NCBI RefSeq assembly: GCF_021513235.1
Contig: NZ_CP090976.1
Coordinates: 1,984,001 to 2,048,000, forward strand
Reading direction: 5' to 3'
DNA: 64,000 nt
DNA from: Kaistella sp. 97-N-M2
GTDB taxonomy: Bacteria; Bacteroidota; Bacteroidia; Flavobacteriales; Weeksellaceae
Shown: positions 63,192 to 64,000 of the stretch, piece by piece
Layout of the letters: every line of letters starts with the position of its first letter
How positions within the stretch are numbered: position 1 is the first letter of the stretch
Notes under the pieces: generated by a model
What the model was told of the DNA's origin: nothing
Seen by the model: the letters and a program-made list of their open reading frames with translations, nothing else
Databases searched by the model: none
Position numbers and translations under genes: made by a program

Positions 63192-64000
63192 ATGAACAAA
63201 ATTAAGTTGTTTTCGATAATAATGCTGAGTTCCACTATTTTACTAATGAGCTGCGGCGGTGGCAGTGGTAGTAAGAAAGGAGGTGGTACCAAGCGTTTCA
63301 CCAGTAAAACCGGATGGAAGCCAAATGATCAGAAAGGATGGTTTTTTACCGGAAAACAGCAGAAACAAAAGGGATGGCCGGGCATGGTATATGTTGAAGG
63401 AGGAACCTTTACCATGGGCGCGGTGAAAGATGATGTAATGCACGACTGGAACAATACACCGAGAAGAATGCAGGTGAGTTCTTTCTTTATAGGTGAAACC
63501 GAAATTACCAATTACGAGTACAGAGAATACGTTACATGGCTGAAGTTCGTTTTCCCGCCCTCCGATCCCAGCTTTAAAGAAATTTATAAAGGAGCCCTTC
63601 CCGATACTTTAGTTTGGAACAATAAACTTTCCAGAAACGATTTTGCCGAAACTTATTTCCGCCGCCCAGAATACGATTACTATCCTGTAGTAGGCGTTTC
63701 TTGGTTACAGGCTTCCAGATATTGCGATTGGTTAACAGACCGCGCGAACGAGAAAGCCTTAATGGAGCAGGGCGTTATTTCTAAAGATTTCTATACCAAT
63801 GATGCCAATAATCAAGGTTCAAATTCCTTTAACTTAGATAAATTCAAGGCTAATGATCCGGAAATGGAAGCCTATGTAAATACCGAAAGACTTAAACAAA
63901 AATCCGGGATTAAAACATCAAACCAAAGAATTGTGGCAGCAAACCGAAACGCCGCAGCTGGTGTTGTCGAAAAATTCCGACTTCCAACAGAAGTAGAATG
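63192..64000 (+). CDS. gldJ: Gliding/type IX secretion lipoprotein GldJ (partial)
   Basis: The 5' part (269 codons) of a lipoprotein with an FGE-sulfatase-like domain; it runs off the right edge. Signal peptide MNKIKLFSIIMLSSTILLMSC gives the lipobox cysteine at residue 21. GGGSGSKKGGGTKR forms a flexible linker, and PGMVYVEGGTFTMGAVKDD with SSFFIGETEITNYEYREYVTW is the FGE signature. GldJ is required with GldK for stable T9SS assembly; the neighbours porU and porV support GldJ over GldK. The gene is in the divergent orientation with about 160 bp of AT-rich promoter region. Confidence 0.92.
   Translation, partial: MNKIKLFSIIMLSSTILLMSCGGGSGSKKGGGTKRFTSKTGWKPNDQKGWFFTGKQQKQKGWPGMVYVEGGTFTMGAVKDDVMHDWNNTPRRMQVSSFFIGETEITNYEYREYVTWLKFVFPPSDPSFKEIYKGALPDTLVWNNKLSRNDFAETYFRRPEYDYYPVVGVSWLQASRYCDWLTDRANEKALMEQGVISKDFYTNDANNQGSNSFNLDKFKANDPEMEAYVNTERLKQKSGIKTSNQRIVAANRNAAAGVVEKFRLPTEVE

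Noticed and set aside
1..64000. tRNA, rRNA, IS element or prophage
   Set aside because: I looked through the intergenic gaps for cloverleaf-like sequence and for transposase, integrase or phage proteins among the frames, and found none. The DUF559 unit is the only element-like insertion.

Overview
The window reads as a chromosome segment of a Flavobacteriia bacterium, most likely a Weeksellaceae member close to Chryseobacterium/Kaistella. The grounds are the gene content (type IX secretion genes porU/porV beside gldJ, SusC/SusD-type glycan uptake, a T9SS sorting tail on a secreted peptidase), the A/T-rich leaders with few Shine-Dalgarno sites, and several Bacteroidota-type promoters (TTTG, about 20 bp, TAnnTTTG). 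The genus is inference from gene style; no rRNA or tRNA gene is present to test it.

Layout. 1-10450: housekeeping and secreted enzymes (mscL, nnr, lgt, yidD, rarA, an M1 aminopeptidase with a T9SS tail, a plug-like secreted protein, a GH43 enzyme, pepE, a YbgC-type thioesterase). 10580-13820: dnaA, a low-molecular-weight phosphatase, an RsmI-like methylase and a small unknown protein. 13870-17360: an Mpo1-like membrane protein, a SAM methyltransferase and metG. 17645-23255: a tightly packed signalling operon of TPR/GAF histidine kinase, a broken receiver-only response regulator, a receiver-adenylate cyclase, and an HD-domain protein fused to a YitT-type membrane protein. 23447-38278: a lipoprotein and a starch/maltodextrin utilisation locus (SusC with a frameshift, SusD, two SusE/SusF-like lipoproteins, GH97, a 12-unit array of 50-bp repeats, GH13, an NTF2-like protein, an MFS sugar carrier). 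38434-40300: pirin, a DUF808 membrane protein with a frameshifted tail, and a candidate small gene. 40400-47158: purine synthesis (purM, purN, purH, purD, guaA), interrupted by a DUF559 gene enclosed in inverted repeats. 47196-57860: a lipoprotein, a DEAD-box helicase, a hemerythrin-like protein, an SGNH hydrolase, three tandem paralogous secreted proteins, ahcY, a phosphopantetheinyl transferase and an FUSC membrane protein. 57938-64000: porV and porU on the minus strand, diverging from gldJ, which runs off the window.

How the genes work together. The sus locus would bind starch at the surface (SusD/E/F), import oligosaccharides through SusC, cut them in the periplasm (GH13, GH97) and carry the products across the inner membrane (MFS). 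The pur genes cover several steps to IMP and then GMP. PorU and PorV process and shuttle proteins with T9SS tails such as the M1 peptidase in this window. The signalling operon is the most plausible under-described system: phosphotransfer to a receiver that controls cAMP synthesis, with a membrane HD/YitT protein as possible phosphodiesterase or output.

Three single-base differences in homopolymer runs (20559-20562, 25659-25665, 39245-39251) break or alter reading frames. They may be true mutations, slippage-based variation or sequencing errors, and the sequence alone cannot decide. No IS element, prophage, CRISPR array, tRNA or rRNA gene was seen.
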